A DNA stretch of 64,000 nt. It comes from Acidobacteriota bacterium. GTDB taxonomy: Bacteria > Acidobacteriota > Terriglobia > Terriglobales > Acidobacteriaceae. Under the pieces are notes generated by a model. It was not told the DNA's origin, did no database searches, and saw only the letters and a list, made by a program, of their open reading frames with translations. Within the stretch, counting starts at the first letter, position 1. Each line of letters starts with the position of its first letter. The position numbers and the translations under genes are program-made. The DNA lies in contig JANYDG010000077.1 of NCBI GenBank assembly GCA_025359885.1, positions 43,605 to 107,604 of the forward strand, in the 5' to 3' direction. Below are positions 16,639 through 26,305 of this stretch, one piece after another.

Positions 16639-17982
16639 CTACGGGAACATCCGGTTGAGCGTTCGCGCAAAGGGAATCGTCTCCCGCACGTGATCCAGCC
16701 CGCAAATCCACGCCACCGCGCGCTCAATCCCCATGCCAAACCCGGAGTGCGGCACCGAGCCATACCGCCGCAGGTCGAGGTACCACTGGAAGGCATCAAG
16801 CGGCAGCTTGTGCTCTTCAATGCGCGCCTTGAGCAGGTCATAGCTGTCCACACGCTGCGAGCCGCCGATGATTTCGCCGTAACCCTCCGGCGCAAGCACG
16901 TCAACGCACAGGGCAAATTGCGGATCGACCGGGTCCGGCTGCATGTAAAACGCCTTCACGTTCGCCGGATAGCGATGCACCATCACCGGCCGGTCAAACT
17001 GGCTGCTGAGCCACGTCTCATCCGGCGAACCAAAGTCATTGCCATATTCAAATGGATGATCGAGGGCGCCGTCCTGGTGCGCCTGGTTGAGCATCTTGAC
17101 CGCCTCGTCGTAGCGCAGGCGCGGGAAAGGTGCCTGAATCGCTTCCAGCTTCGCGATGTCCCGGCCAATCACACCCAACTCCGGCGCGCGATTCTTCACG
17201 ACCGACTGCACGATATGGCTGAGGAAGTTCTCCGCCAGTTCCAGCAGACCGTCGAGGTCGCAGAAAGCCACCTCCGGCTCGATCATCCAGAATTCCGTCA
17301 GGTGCCGCCGCGTCTTCGATTTCTCAGCCCTGAAGGTCGGCCCAAAGCTGTACACCTTGCCCAGCGCCAGCGCCGTTGACTCAATGTAGAGTTGCCCCGA
17401 CTGCGTAAGAAAAGCCTCTTCGCCAAAGTAGTCCACCGGGAAGAGCGTCGAAGTGCCCTCACACGCCGCGGGAGTCAAAATCGGCGGATCCGTGCGTGTA
17501 AACCCATTCGAATCAAAATACTCCGCCGCCGCCCGCATGATCTCTGCGCGGATGCGCAAAATCGCCGCCTGCCGCGACGACCGCACCCACAGGTGCCGCC
17601 GCTCCATCAGAAAATCAACGCCGTGCTCCTTGGGAGTAATCGGGTACGGGTCTTCCTCCGGCACGCGCTGCACGATCTGTACATGCTCAATATCCAGCTC
17701 AAAGCCGCCCTGAGCGCGCTTGTCTGCCCGCACCTTGCCGGTCACGATGACGCTTGATTCCTGGGTCAGGCTCTTCAGCGCCTCAAACACCTCGGGCGCA
17801 ACGCCAGATTTATGAGCCACTCCCTGGATCGTCCCAGTGCCGTCGCGAAAGATGGGGAAGACCAGCTTGCCGCTCTCGCGCATGTTGTACAGCCAGCCGC
17901 GCAGGGTCACCAGTTGGCCCTCATGCTGGCCAATTTCGGCAATCGTTGTCACAGGAGCAGGCGTATTTACAGATTCAGACAT
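16639..17982 (-). CDS. asnS: Asparaginyl-tRNA synthetase
   Basis: 447 residues from the ATG preceded by AAGGAAGGAAAG; the track start adds 38 spurious residues. An N-terminal OB-fold anticodon domain ([26 protein letters not shown]) is followed by a class II catalytic core with motif 2 ([23 protein letters not shown]) and motif 3 ([16 protein letters not shown]). These features and the absence of an Asp-specific insertion point to AsnRS. It charges tRNA-Asn directly. It is divergent from the S53 protease gene. Confidence 0.95.
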   Translation of the reverse strand: MSESVNTPAPVTTIAEIGQHEGQLVTLRGWLYNMRESGKLVFPIFRDGTGTIQGVAHKSGVAPEVFEALKSLTQESSVIVTGKVRADKRAQGGFELDIEHVQIVQRVPEEDPYPITPKEHGVDFLMERRHLWVRSSRQAAILRIRAEIMRAAAEYFDSNGFTRTDPPILTPAACEGTSTLFPVDYFGEEAFLTQSGQLYIESTALALGKVYSFGPTFRAEKSKTRRHLTEFWMIEPEVAFCDLDGLLELAENFLSHIVQSVVKNRAPELGVIGRDIAKLEAIQAPFPRLRYDEAVKMLNQAHQDGALDHPFEYGNDFGSPDETWLSSQFDRPVMVHRYPANVKAFYMQPDPVDPQFALCVDVLAPEGYGEIIGGSQRVDSYDLLKARIEEHKLPLDAFQWYLDLRRYGSVPHSGFGMGIERAVAWICGLDHVRETIPFARTLNRMFP

Positions 17983-18218
17983 CGTCAGACCGCTTTCCTT
18001 CCTTGGCTTCCTTGAATCGTTTGACTCTTCAGCATAACGCGCAGAGCAAGGCGCATGCGCGCCGTTCGCGGTCCAATTACCAGCGTGTCTGGGCAATTTT
18101 TAATCTCATCGACGACTCAGGCCGATGACTAAGAGGAAACCAACAGTCGCCAGCGCCTTGTCTAGAGACAGACCGCGTACGGCCAGTCCAGGTTTGGTTC
18201 CAGTTTGAAGGGAAGCCC

Positions 18219-20804
18219 ATGGCTCCGCCTCGCACCCAGCGCAACTCAACAAGATGCGCATACCTCGTCGCTGCCCTCTTCGCGTTTACCTTGAACGGCA
18301 GCGCCCTGGCGCAGGCCCCGGTTCTCGCGCCAAACCGCATCATCATGCCCATCTCAGAGTCGGATGTTGTGACGCTGGCAGGCAACACACACCCCCTCGC
18401 GCAGGCGGAGTTTGACCGCGGCGAGCTGGCAGTCGATACCCGCCTGGACCGGCTGGTACTGGTCCTCACCGCTGGAACGCAAGCCCAGCAGCAACTCGAT
18501 GCGCTCACTGAGGTGCAGCAGCAGCCATCGTCGCCCGCGTTTCACCACTGGCTTACGCCGGCCCAGTTCGGAGAGCGCTTTGGTGTTTCAGCTGGCGATC
18601 TGGCGCAGGTTTCGGCTTGGCTTCACGCGCATGGGTTTACAGTCGAGCCCGCGTCCGCTGGCCGTCGTGCCCTCGTTTTTTCAGGTACCGCCGTCCAGAT
18701 TCAAGACACCTTCCACACCGCCATGCACCGGTACATGCTGAACGGTGTCGCCCATATCGCCAATGCAAACGACCCGCAAATTCCCAGGGCCCTCGTGCCC
18801 GTCGTCGCGGGCATTCTGTCGCTGCATGATTTCCGCCGAACCTCAGCCACCCGCACGGTGCGGCGCCTGCCCACTCCCGAGTACACGCAGGGGAGCGCGC
18901 ATTACCTGTTTCCCGCCGACTTTGCGACCATCTACAACCTGAAACCGCTCTATGCTGCGGGCAACAATGGCAGTCGCCAATCCATCGCCATCGTCGGCCG
19001 CAGCAACATCAGCCTCAGCGACGTCAGCAGCTTTCGCAGCGCGGCAGGCCTGGCCGCAAATGTGCCCGCAATCCTCCTCGATGGCCCAGATCCCGGCCTC
19101 ATTCCCGGCGATCAGGACGAGGCCACCCTGGATGTAGAGTGGTCAGGCGCAACAGCTCCCGGCGCAGCAATCAAATTTGTGGCCGCCGCCTCCACAACGA
19201 CCTCGGACGGCGTCGATCTCGCAGCGCTCTCCATCGTCAACAACAAGACCGCCCCCGTCATGAGCACCAGCTTTGGTAGCTGCGAAGCCAACATGGGCGC
19301 CGCCGAGCTGGCCTTTTACAACAGCCTCTGGCAGCAGGCAGCCAGCGAAGGCATCACCGCCCTGGTCTCTTCGGGCGACAGCGGCGCGGCCGGCTGCGAT
19401 GGCGGCAGAGCCATCACCGGCTCCCGTACCGGCGTCAATGGACTGTGCAGTTCGCCCTATTCCACCTGCGTCGGGGGCACGGAGTTCAACGAAGAATCAG
19501 GCGGCTCAGGTATCTGGTGGGGCACATCCAATGGTGCCGGCGGAGGTTCAGCGCTTTCGTACATCCCTGAAAAAGTCTGGAATGAGAGCGGTACTGGCGG
19601 CGGGTCGGGCCTGTGGTCCTCTGGCGGCGGCATCAGCATTGCGTATCCTCAGCCAGCCTGGCAGGCAGGTGTGCCTGGAGCCAGCAGCAACGGCATGCGT
19701 GCTGTCCCCGATCTTTCGCTCGCCGCCGCCAGCCACGACGGCTACCTGGTCTGCCTCAATGGCAACTGGTATGTTTTCGCTGGAACCTCGGCATCCTCCC
19801 CCGCCTTGGCTGGAATCATGGCCGTGGTCGAGCAGAAACTCGGCGGTGCAGCCCAGGGCAACGCCAACCCGACCCTTTACGGCCTGTTGAATGGAGCCAC
19901 CAACCCTTTCCATCCCACGCCTACGGGTAACAACACAGTCCCGGGCGTAGACGGTTTTGTCGCCAGCGGTGCAGCCTACAATCTTTCGACAGGCCTCGGC
20001 TCGGTCGACGCCAACCTGCTGGCCGCCAATTGGCCGGCCTCGGGAGGCAGTCCCGCTCCCGGCATGACCCTCACCGCCTCCATCGCGAGCCTCGCTCTGC
20101 ACACGGCCAAGACCGGCTCGTTCACTGTCACTCTCACCGGCACCGGCGGCTTCTCCGGGAAGGCCGCGCTCACCATGTCAACGCCCCCTGGCGTATCCGG
20201 TGTCTTCAACCCGAAAATCCTGCAAGCAGGAGCAAAATCAACCGTAACCCTCACCGTCGGCAGCGCTGCCGCCCCAGGCTCCTACAAGGTCACCCTCACC
20301 GCGACCAGCGGTGACCTGGTGAAAACGGCGATCGTCAGTCTCACCGTTTCCCCAGCACCCACCCTCAGTGTTTCAGTCGCAGGGGTTGTCAAAATCGCCC
20401 AGGGCAAGAGCGCCAGCGTGTCCGTAACCACCAGCACAGGAGGGAGCTTCTCTGGAGCTGTCAGCATGAGGGTGAACGGCCTGCCCAACGGTCTGACCGC
20501 GACCTGGAATCCGGCCACATTTACCGCCAGCGGCTTCACAACAACCAAGGCGACGCTGACGTTGAAAGCAGCAGCAACCGCCATACTGACCTCGACCAGC
20601 CTCAGAATTACCGCTACCGGCGGGGGTGTAACGGGTCAGGCCACGTGCACGCTTCAGGTGACGAAAGCACTCAAAAAGGTGCTCCACGCGACCACTGGCA
20701 ACAACTCGAGTGAATTTACCGTTTCGGGTCAGGTTTCAAGTCAGAATTCGAGTCAGAATTCGAGTTCAGCAGCAGCCGGAACGCGGCCTGTGCCTTCTCG
20801 GTAA
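18219..20804 (+). CDS. Secreted S53 (sedolisin/kumamolisin) peptidase with C-terminal Ig-like domains
   Basis: 861 residues: signal peptide (to about 33), pro-kumamolisin activation domain (about 45-200), S53 catalytic domain, and beta-sandwich repeats after about 610. The sedolisin residues are present: Glu301 and Asp305 (DEATLDVEW), oxyanion Asp387 (SSGDSGAAGC), nucleophile Ser524 (GTSASSP). Sedolisins are acid-active endopeptidases, common in Acidobacteriota secretomes. The C-terminal modules probably bind surfaces. The last 30 residues are a low-complexity SSQNSSQNSS tail encoded by 12-bp repeats, and the 3' end overlaps the convergent epimerase gene by 89 bp. Confidence 0.92.
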   Translation: MAPPRTQRNSTRCAYLVAALFAFTLNGSALAQAPVLAPNRIIMPISESDVVTLAGNTHPLAQAEFDRGELAVDTRLDRLVLVLTAGTQAQQQLDALTEVQQQPSSPAFHHWLTPAQFGERFGVSAGDLAQVSAWLHAHGFTVEPASAGRRALVFSGTAVQIQDTFHTAMHRYMLNGVAHIANANDPQIPRALVPVVAGILSLHDFRRTSATRTVRRLPTPEYTQGSAHYLFPADFATIYNLKPLYAAGNNGSRQSIAIVGRSNISLSDVSSFRSAAGLAANVPAILLDGPDPGLIPGDQDEATLDVEWSGATAPGAAIKFVAAASTTTSDGVDLAALSIVNNKTAPVMSTSFGSCEANMGAAELAFYNSLWQQAASEGITALVSSGDSGAAGCDGGRAITGSRTGVNGLCSSPYSTCVGGTEFNEESGGSGIWWGTSNGAGGGSALSYIPEKVWNESGTGGGSGLWSSGGGISIAYPQPAWQAGVPGASSNGMRAVPDLSLAAASHDGYLVCLNGNWYVFAGTSASSPALAGIMAVVEQKLGGAAQGNANPTLYGLLNGATNPFHPTPTGNNTVPGVDGFVASGAAYNLSTGLGSVDANLLAANWPASGGSPAPGMTLTASIASLALHTAKTGSFTVTLTGTGGFSGKAALTMSTPPGVSGVFNPKILQAGAKSTVTLTVGSAAAPGSYKVTLTATSGDLVKTAIVSLTVSPAPTLSVSVAGVVKIAQGKSASVSVTTSTGGSFSGAVSMRVNGLPNGLTATWNPATFTASGFTTTKATLTLKAAATAILTSTSLRITATGGGVTGQATCTLQVTKALKKVLHATTGNNSSEFTVSGQVSSQNSSQNSSSAAAGTRPVPSR

Positions 20805-21585
20805 CCGCCGCAGGCGTTTGCGGCTGCGCATACTGAATCTCGAGCACGCAGGCGCGCGGCCTGGGCAGCTCCAGCAGGGCCGTCATGGTCGCGTCCCAGT
20901 CAATCGTCCCCTCGCCCGGCCACAGATGTTCGTCCTTGACGGCATGGTTGTCATGCACGTGCACTGAGCCGATGCGGCTGCCCAGGGTGTTGATCGCCTC
21001 AGGGATGCCGACCGTCATATGCGCGTGGCCCAGGTCAAGGCAAACGCCGATGCGGGTCAGGTGGCCGAGCGTAAGCGTCTCCATCAGGTGCTCAGGCGTT
21101 GTCGGCTCGCTGACCAGGTTCTCGGCCAGCAGCTTTACCCCAAGAGGCCGCGCAAAGGCATCCAGGTGCTCCAGCGCCGTCAACGCATGCTCCTGCGATC
21201 GCGGCGACCAGGTGTCGGTTGCTTCACCCAGGTGCAGGATGAGGTTTTTGAAGTGGATATGCTCAGCCGACTCGAGTGCGCGCTTGATTTCATCCATCGC
21301 GTCGATGCGGCGCGACTTTTCCGGGTGGATCAGGTTCACTGCTGGCGCTCCGGCGCGGCCCATCTCGCGGTCAGGGAAAAGCGGCGCATGCATCGACCAG
21401 GGTTCCAGCGGATTCGAAGCAAACCACCCCGCCAGCTCCTGCACATGTTCGCGGCTGGTGTAGTCAAAATGCTGGCGGGCGGCAAAGATCTCCACCGCCT
21501 GCGCACCGCTGCGACTGGCCAATTCCAGTAGTCCAGGATGCAGCCGTTCCTTGAGAAACAAGTGCGTCGAAAGACATCGCAGCAT
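20716..21585 (-). CDS. Sugar phosphate isomerase/epimerase-like TIM-barrel protein
   Basis: 289 residues, with the xylose-isomerase-like/AP-endonuclease-2 barrel layout. Metal-binding strand ends are recognisable: VEIF near the start, ILHLGE, LLAEN, IGVCLDLGHAHM, IGSVHVHDNHAVKDEHLWPGEG and CVLEIQY. No signal peptide, so it is cytoplasmic, unlike the Tat-exported TIM barrels at 43-45 kb. The last 15 or so residues (NSNSDSNSDLKPDPKR) are encoded in the overlap with the S53 gene and look like run-on sequence. The substrate is unknown. It lies downstream of ggt on the same strand. Confidence 0.8.
   Translation of the reverse strand: MLRCLSTHLFLKERLHPGLLELASRSGAQAVEIFAARQHFDYTSREHVQELAGWFASNPLEPWSMHAPLFPDREMGRAGAPAVNLIHPEKSRRIDAMDEIKRALESAEHIHFKNLILHLGEATDTWSPRSQEHALTALEHLDAFARPLGVKLLAENLVSEPTTPEHLMETLTLGHLTRIGVCLDLGHAHMTVGIPEAINTLGSRIGSVHVHDNHAVKDEHLWPGEGTIDWDATMTALLELPRPRACVLEIQYAQPQTPAAVTEKAQAAFRLLLNSNSDSNSDLKPDPKR
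20739..20762. repeat. Two perfect 12-bp tandem units in the convergent gene overlap
   Basis: AGTCAGAATTCG twice, followed by a third partial unit. It is read in both overlapping genes, giving the SSQN repeat in the protease and the SNSD repeat in the epimerase. Confidence 0.85.
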
Positions 21586-21703
21586 GGTTGAGGATCCCCC
21601 GGCCCGACTTGACCAATCCGGCGCTACTCATATTGTCGCATCCGTAGGGCATTTGCCAGAAGAGCCGCCGGTATATGAGACGGATAGCCCATGGCGAGAG
21701 GTT

Positions 21704-23485
21704 TCAGTATCCGGCAGCCTTGCCGTAGTGGCTGCGGTGGTCCTGTCCCCCGAGTAGCTCGCCCGATTTTGGATCAATCGCAATGCATTCGCCGTTCGAC
21801 CAGTAGCCATCCTTGAGATCGACGACATAGCCCAGCGCCTGTAACTGCTTGATCGTCTTCCCTGAGAATCCCGGCTCCAGGTACAGCGTGTCCGGCAGGT
21901 ACTGGTGGTGAAAGCGCGGCGCATCCACCGCCTGCTGAATATTCAGGCCACCCTCCGCAGCAGAGAGGAAGATGTTTGCCACCGTAGAGATAATCCGCCC
22001 GCCACCGGGGGAACCCAGAACAAAGCGCAGTTTGCCATCCACGAGTCCGCCCTCCAGCACAAGCGTGGGCGTCATCGCCGAAAGCGGCCGCTTCAGGGGT
22101 GCGATTGCGTCTGCCGGGCCCTGGATGAGGCCGTAGAAGTTGGGAGTATTCATCTTTGCGGCAAAATCATCCATCTCGTCATTCAGCAGAAACCCAAGGC
22201 TACCCGCCGTCACGCCCGAGCCGTAGTCATTATTGAGCGTCGTCGTCATCGCCACCGCGTTGCCCTCCGCGTCCACGATGGAAAAATGTGTCGTGTCCGG
22301 AGACTCCCTCCGCTTTCCCGCCGAAGTTGGCGCAGCAGGCAAAAAACCCTCCGGCCGATGCAGCCTTGCGCTCGGCGTGGCCTGGTCTGTGATGCTCGCC
22401 CGCCAGGCGTCGGCGTACCGGGTACTGGTCATCTCGGCTGCCGGGATATGGTTGTAATCCGGATCACCCATATACTCGCTGCGATCCATGTACGCGCGCC
22501 GGTACGCCTCGGTAATCAGGTGAATCGATGCAGGTGATCTGTCGCCCAGTTTGGCCAGGTCATACGGGGCCAGGATATTCAATGTCGACAGCAGCACCAC
22601 CCCTCCAGAGCTCGGCGGCGGCGCGGAGATGACCGTGTAGTTATGAAATTTCCCGGTCAATGGCTCTCGCTCGACCACCCGGTATCGCGCCAGGTCCTCC
22701 AGCGTAATCAGCCCACCGCCCTTCTCGAGCTCTGCCACCAATTCCGCCGCAAGCTTGCCGTGGTAAAAGTCCGAGGGGTCAGCGGCAATCCGCTGCAGCG
22801 TCCGCGCCAGCTCCGGCTGCCTCAACACTTCGCCTGCAGCGTAGAACTTCCCATCCCGCTGAAATATCCGCTTGGAATCTGCAAACCGTGTCAGTCCCGG
22901 GTCGTGCAGCTCCTCAGCCTCTTCCGCCGAAAGCACAAACCCCTTCTCTGCCAGCTTGATCGCCGGAGCCATCGCCGCCGCCAGCCCCAGCTTGCCGTAT
23001 TTCTTCTCCGCGTACGTCAGCCCCGCCACTGAACCCGGCGTAGCAATGGCGCGATAGCCCGTTAGGCTTGACTGTAGATTGTCCTCTGGCAGCACCTTGC
23101 CCTGCGCATCCAGATACATGTCTGCCGTTGCAGCCAGGGGCGCCTGCTCGCGAAAATCCAGAAACGTCGCGTGCCCATCGTGCGTCCGCAGCAGCAGAAA
23201 CCCTCCGCCGCCCAGGTTCCCGGCAATCGGATGTACCACCGCCAGCGCAAATCCCGTCGCCACGGCCGCATCCACGGCATTGCCGCCGGCCTTGAGCATC
23301 TCCAGACCCGCATCCGCGGCCAGATGATGCACGCTCACCACCATCCCATGCCTGGCACGCGTGGGCTGTTCATGGCGGTAGGCAAGCGCCTTATCTTCCC
23401 AAGCATGGACCTCACTTGCGAAAACACACAGGATGCCCAGAAGGGAGCACGGAACAAAAGAGTTGAAAGGTCGAGGAAATCGCAT
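21704..23485 (-). CDS. ggt: Gamma-glutamyltransferase (glutathione hydrolase)
   Basis: 593 residues with a signal peptide (to about 28). GGNAVDAAVATGFALAVVHP and GNLGGGGFLL are family blocks of the large subunit. The autoprocessing site is DTTHFSIVD, making Thr398 the new N-terminal nucleophile of the small subunit. NNDYGSG and PLSAMTPTLV, LGSPGGGRIISTV follow. GGT cleaves gamma-glutamyl bonds such as in glutathione in the periplasm and transfers the glutamyl group to water or amino acids. TATGAT lies 12 bases before the ATG, so the leader would be very short. Confidence 0.95.
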   Translation of the reverse strand: MRFPRPFNSFVPCSLLGILCVFASEVHAWEDKALAYRHEQPTRARHGMVVSVHHLAADAGLEMLKAGGNAVDAAVATGFALAVVHPIAGNLGGGGFLLLRTHDGHATFLDFREQAPLAATADMYLDAQGKVLPEDNLQSSLTGYRAIATPGSVAGLTYAEKKYGKLGLAAAMAPAIKLAEKGFVLSAEEAEELHDPGLTRFADSKRIFQRDGKFYAAGEVLRQPELARTLQRIAADPSDFYHGKLAAELVAELEKGGGLITLEDLARYRVVEREPLTGKFHNYTVISAPPPSSGGVVLLSTLNILAPYDLAKLGDRSPASIHLITEAYRRAYMDRSEYMGDPDYNHIPAAEMTSTRYADAWRASITDQATPSARLHRPEGFLPAAPTSAGKRRESPDTTHFSIVDAEGNAVAMTTTLNNDYGSGVTAGSLGFLLNDEMDDFAAKMNTPNFYGLIQGPADAIAPLKRPLSAMTPTLVLEGGLVDGKLRFVLGSPGGGRIISTVANIFLSAAEGGLNIQQAVDAPRFHHQYLPDTLYLEPGFSGKTIKQLQALGYVVDLKDGYWSNGECIAIDPKSGELLGGQDHRSHYGKAAGY

Positions 23486-23516
23486 CGGATTCTTCAGATC
23501 ATACCGCGCAGCGCTC

Positions 23517-23696
23517 TCAGCGCCCTAGCCTTTTCAGGCCCGGCGGAGCGTAGTTCGCGTCCCGCTGCGCGACCACCTTCGGCAATTGCCGTACCGGAAC
23601 TGCCGCAGGATTCCCTGCCCCAACCACCAGCGGCAACAGCAGCGCCGCCACTCCCGGCAGCATCAACTGCCCGACCCAACGAATTCGCCGGTTCAT
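23517..23696 (-). CDS. Small putative exported protein upstream of ggt
   Basis: 59 codons starting MNRRIRWVGQLMLPGVAALLLPLVV: a basic start then a hydrophobic run, like a signal peptide or anchor, followed by a short polar tail ending GLKRLGR. It ends 31 bp before ggt on the same strand. AGGCGGAAGGG precedes the ATG, rather close. I do not recognise it and the track lists only a longer form (to 23843). Coding is plausible but unproven; the overlapping frame at 23494-23724 is less convincing. Confidence 0.35.
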   Translation of the reverse strand: MNRRIRWVGQLMLPGVAALLLPLVVGAGNPAAVPVRQLPKVVAQRDANYAPPGLKRLGR

Positions 23697-23815
23697 CCCT
23701 TCCGCCTCTTGCATGACGGGCCATTGCAGGTTTCCTGCCGCGAGGGCCGCAAACTCATACCCGACCTTCGCTGAATCGCAGAACGCCCCGTCCGGCGTAA
23801 ACTGAAACCTCTGAC

Positions 23816-24841
23816 ATGCCCACCACCGTCCGCTCGCACGCAAAGATCAATCTCGGCCTCGGCCTCGGCGCGCCCCGCCCAGACGGCTTCCATGGCCTGG
23901 TAACCGTCTATCAGACCCTTGAATCGCACGACCTCGTCACCGTGACCGCCCGCGCTGCCGCCAAAACGGAGCTCAGCCTCACCTCTAACCACCCCCGCGT
24001 TCCCACCGACCAAACCAACACCGCCTGGAGAATGGTCGATCTGGCGCTGAAATCCCTCGGCCAGACTGCCGCTGTCCACATTCACATCGAAAAGACACTG
24101 CCCGTCCAGGGCGGGCTCGGCGCAGGTTCGGCCAACGCCGTCGCCGCGCTGGTTGGCCTTGAATCGGAACTCGCCATAGCCCTCGTATCCGACCCCGCAA
24201 AGCGTCTCGCCTGGCCAGCCGAGCGCCTGCGTCTGGCCGAGCAGGTCGGCTCCGACGTGCCCCTGTTTCTCGTCGGCGGCACCGTCCTCGGCCTCGACCG
24301 CGGCCAGTCCGTCTTCCCCCTGCCCGACCTCGAATCCACCCACTGCCTCGTCGCTCTGCCTGAAAAAGGTGTCTCCACACCGCAGGCTTTTCGTGACTGG
24401 GATGCCCTCTGCGAACAGGGCGGTTTGACCGCAGACGCATCTACGGCTAAACTAAAGGAGTTGAGTCGCGCCTATGCTGCCTCCTTCACAGGAGTTGAAG
24501 CTTCGGTCGGCTCCTCCGGTGTCCTTGCCTTGGGCGAGGACCTGGCCGGACCCATGGTGTCCGCGCTTGTCCGCACCGGGATAGTGAACGACTTCGAACG
24601 TGTTGTCTTTCCGCAATATCCCCTTCTCAGCGAGATCAAGCGCGTCCTTGCGTCCTCCAGTTCCCCGGAGGCAGCCCTCCATGCCTCATTGTCCGGGTCC
24701 GGTTCAGCACTCTTTGGGCTTTACCGAGCCCAGGGGGATGCAGAAGCAGCCCGTGAACGGTTGCGGCAGATGGGCGTTGAGAGCCTCTTGACACGCACCC
24801 TTCCGCGACCAGAGTACTGGCAGAAAATGCTTCTCAAGTAA
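23816..24841 (+). CDS. ispE: 4-diphosphocytidyl-2-C-methyl-D-erythritol kinase
   Basis: 341 residues, GHMP-kinase family. HAKINLGLGLGAPRPDGFHGLVTVYQT is the IspE substrate-binding start, and PVQGGLGAGSANAVAAL is the ATP-binding glycine/serine loop. IspE phosphorylates CDP-methylerythritol in the non-mevalonate isoprenoid pathway. The protein is somewhat longer than the usual 290 or so residues because of an extended middle section. TAAACT lies 12 bases before the ATG with no ribosome site, so the mRNA may have almost no leader. Confidence 0.93.
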   Translation: MPTTVRSHAKINLGLGLGAPRPDGFHGLVTVYQTLESHDLVTVTARAAAKTELSLTSNHPRVPTDQTNTAWRMVDLALKSLGQTAAVHIHIEKTLPVQGGLGAGSANAVAALVGLESELAIALVSDPAKRLAWPAERLRLAEQVGSDVPLFLVGGTVLGLDRGQSVFPLPDLESTHCLVALPEKGVSTPQAFRDWDALCEQGGLTADASTAKLKELSRAYAASFTGVEASVGSSGVLALGEDLAGPMVSALVRTGIVNDFERVVFPQYPLLSEIKRVLASSSSPEAALHASLSGSGSALFGLYRAQGDAEAARERLRQMGVESLLTRTLPRPEYWQKMLLK

Positions 24842-24846
24842 ATGAT

Positions 24847-24876
24847 TTGACAGACGTTGCAGCGGAGAGAGACACT
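24847..24876 (+). promoter_or_regulatory. Candidate tRNA-Gln promoter
   Basis: A perfect TTGACA starts six bases after the ispE stop, followed after 18 bp by GACACT. The start point would fall about 25 bp before the tRNA. Confidence 0.4.
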
Positions 24877-24906
24877 CGCTGCCGGTTATCAGCAGGGTTT
24901 CGTTAC

Positions 24907-24980
24907 TGGGCGATCGACTAATGGTAGGTCAAGTGCCTTTGACGCACTTTGTCTAGGTTCGAATCCTAGTCGCCCAGCCA
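24907..24980 (+). tRNA. tRNA-Gln (anticodon UUG), CCA encoded
   Basis: Full cloverleaf: acceptor TGGGCGA/TCGCCCA, D arm GAC...GTC, anticodon stem AGTGC/GCACT with loop CTTTGAC giving anticodon TTG, T arm CTAGG-TTCGAAT-CCTAG, discriminator G and an encoded CCA. The U1-A72 pair with G73 fits glutamine identity. It sits between ispE and prs. Confidence 0.95.
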
Positions 24981-25082
24981 GCATCTCCGGCGCAGAATCC
25001 GGCGTCGGCAGAAGGTATCGAAAAGGGTCCACGGGGCAAGCAGCCCTATCCAATGCCAACCAGCATGGGAGGAACTTGAGCA

Positions 25083-26147
25083 ATGAAGTCAGAAGAGCAG
25101 GCAGTGGAAGAAATCGTCGCGGCAACACCCGCAGCACTCGAAACCGGCCCCAGGATGAAAGAGGTCAAACTGGCCTCTGAACGCAAACGGAGCCGGGGAT
25201 TGGCCGAGGACAAGAGCTTCAAGCTCTTCTCCGGTACGGCCAATCGTCCCCTCGCTGAGGAAATTGCAGGCTTTGTTGGCGTCAAGCTGGGTGAGAGCAA
25301 GCTACAGCGTTTTGCCGATGGCGAGGTTTACTTCCAGTTGCTCGAAAATGTGCGCGGAACCGATGTCTTTCTCGTTCAGCCCACATGCTTTCCGGTGGAT
25401 CAGCATCTGCTTGAGCTGCTGATCATGATTGATGCACTCAAGCGAGCCTCGGCCGCGCGCATTACGGCCGTCGTTCCGTACTACGGGTACGCCCGGCAAG
25501 ACCGCAAGGATCGTCCCAGGGTCGCCATCAGTGCCAAGCTGATTGCCGACCTGCTGACGACAGCGGGCGCCAACCGAGCCTTGTTTGTGGATCTGCATGC
25601 GGCGCAGATTCAAGGGTTTTTCAATATCCCGGTGGATCACCTGTTTGCCAGCCCGGTGCTGGTCAGCCACTTCCGGGAATTGAACCTGCCCAATCTGACG
25701 GTCGTTTCGCCAGACGCAGGTGGTGTCGAAAGGGCAAGATTCTTTGCCACCAAGATGGGTGCGCCCCTGGCCATTGTGGACAAGCGGCGTACGGATATGA
25801 ACGTGGCGGAAGTGATGAATGTGATCGGCGATGTGCGCGGGCGTACCTGCCTCGTTATCGACGACATCGTTGACACCGCCGGCACGCTGGTCAAGACCGT
25901 CGATGCCTTGCTGGCCAACGGAGCGGCTTCAGTACACGCCTGCGCCAGCCACGCCGTGCTTTCGGGCCCGGCCATTGACCGCATCGCCAACTCTCGCATG
26001 GAGCAGTTGGTGGTGACCAACACGATTCAACTGCGTGATGCTGCGCAGAAGTTAGGCAAGATCAAGGTGCTTTCCATCGCCGGGCTGTTAGGCGCGGCTA
26101 TCGAGAGCATTCACATGGAGACCAGCGTCAGTTCGCTGTTCAACTAA
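25083..26147 (+). CDS. prs: Ribose-phosphate pyrophosphokinase (PRPP synthetase)
   Basis: 354 residues. FADGEVYFQLLENVRGTDVFLVQ, YYGYARQDRKDRPRVAISAKL (catalytic flexible-loop region) and the PRPP loop VIDDIVDTAGTL are diagnostic. The enzyme makes PRPP from ribose 5-phosphate and ATP for nucleotide, histidine and tryptophan synthesis. Compared with the usual 310-320 residues it has about 40 extra, charged N-terminal residues before KLFSGTAN. GGGAGGAACTTGAGCA precedes this ATG, which supports the long form. rplY follows, as in many bacteria. Confidence 0.95.
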   Translation: MKSEEQAVEEIVAATPAALETGPRMKEVKLASERKRSRGLAEDKSFKLFSGTANRPLAEEIAGFVGVKLGESKLQRFADGEVYFQLLENVRGTDVFLVQPTCFPVDQHLLELLIMIDALKRASAARITAVVPYYGYARQDRKDRPRVAISAKLIADLLTTAGANRALFVDLHAAQIQGFFNIPVDHLFASPVLVSHFRELNLPNLTVVSPDAGGVERARFFATKMGAPLAIVDKRRTDMNVAEVMNVIGDVRGRTCLVIDDIVDTAGTLVKTVDALLANGAASVHACASHAVLSGPAIDRIANSRMEQLVVTNTIQLRDAAQKLGKIKVLSIAGLLGAAIESIHMETSVSSLFN

Positions 26148-26153
26148 CCAGCC

Positions 26154-26181
26154 AGGGAACAGGGATCAGGGAACAGGGATC
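26154..26181. repeat. Two perfect 14-bp tandem units after prs
   Basis: AGGGAACAGGGATC repeated twice, just after the prs stop. The core GGGAACAGGGA recurs after pth (27727) and, inverted, near 63770. Confidence 0.85.
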
Positions 26182-26305
26182 AGCCGAAAACCGAAGCACC
26201 GCAGCTGATCTCTGACCCTTGGCCCCTTACCCCTGGCCCCAACAAAGGGAGCGGCAATCCAGCACAAACTGGCCCGTGCCCGAGAAAGCAAGAAACGAGA
26301 GAGAA

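Noticed and set aside
16690-17379. 229-residue plus ORF opposite asnS
   Set aside because: Shadow of class II synthetase motifs on the minus strand.
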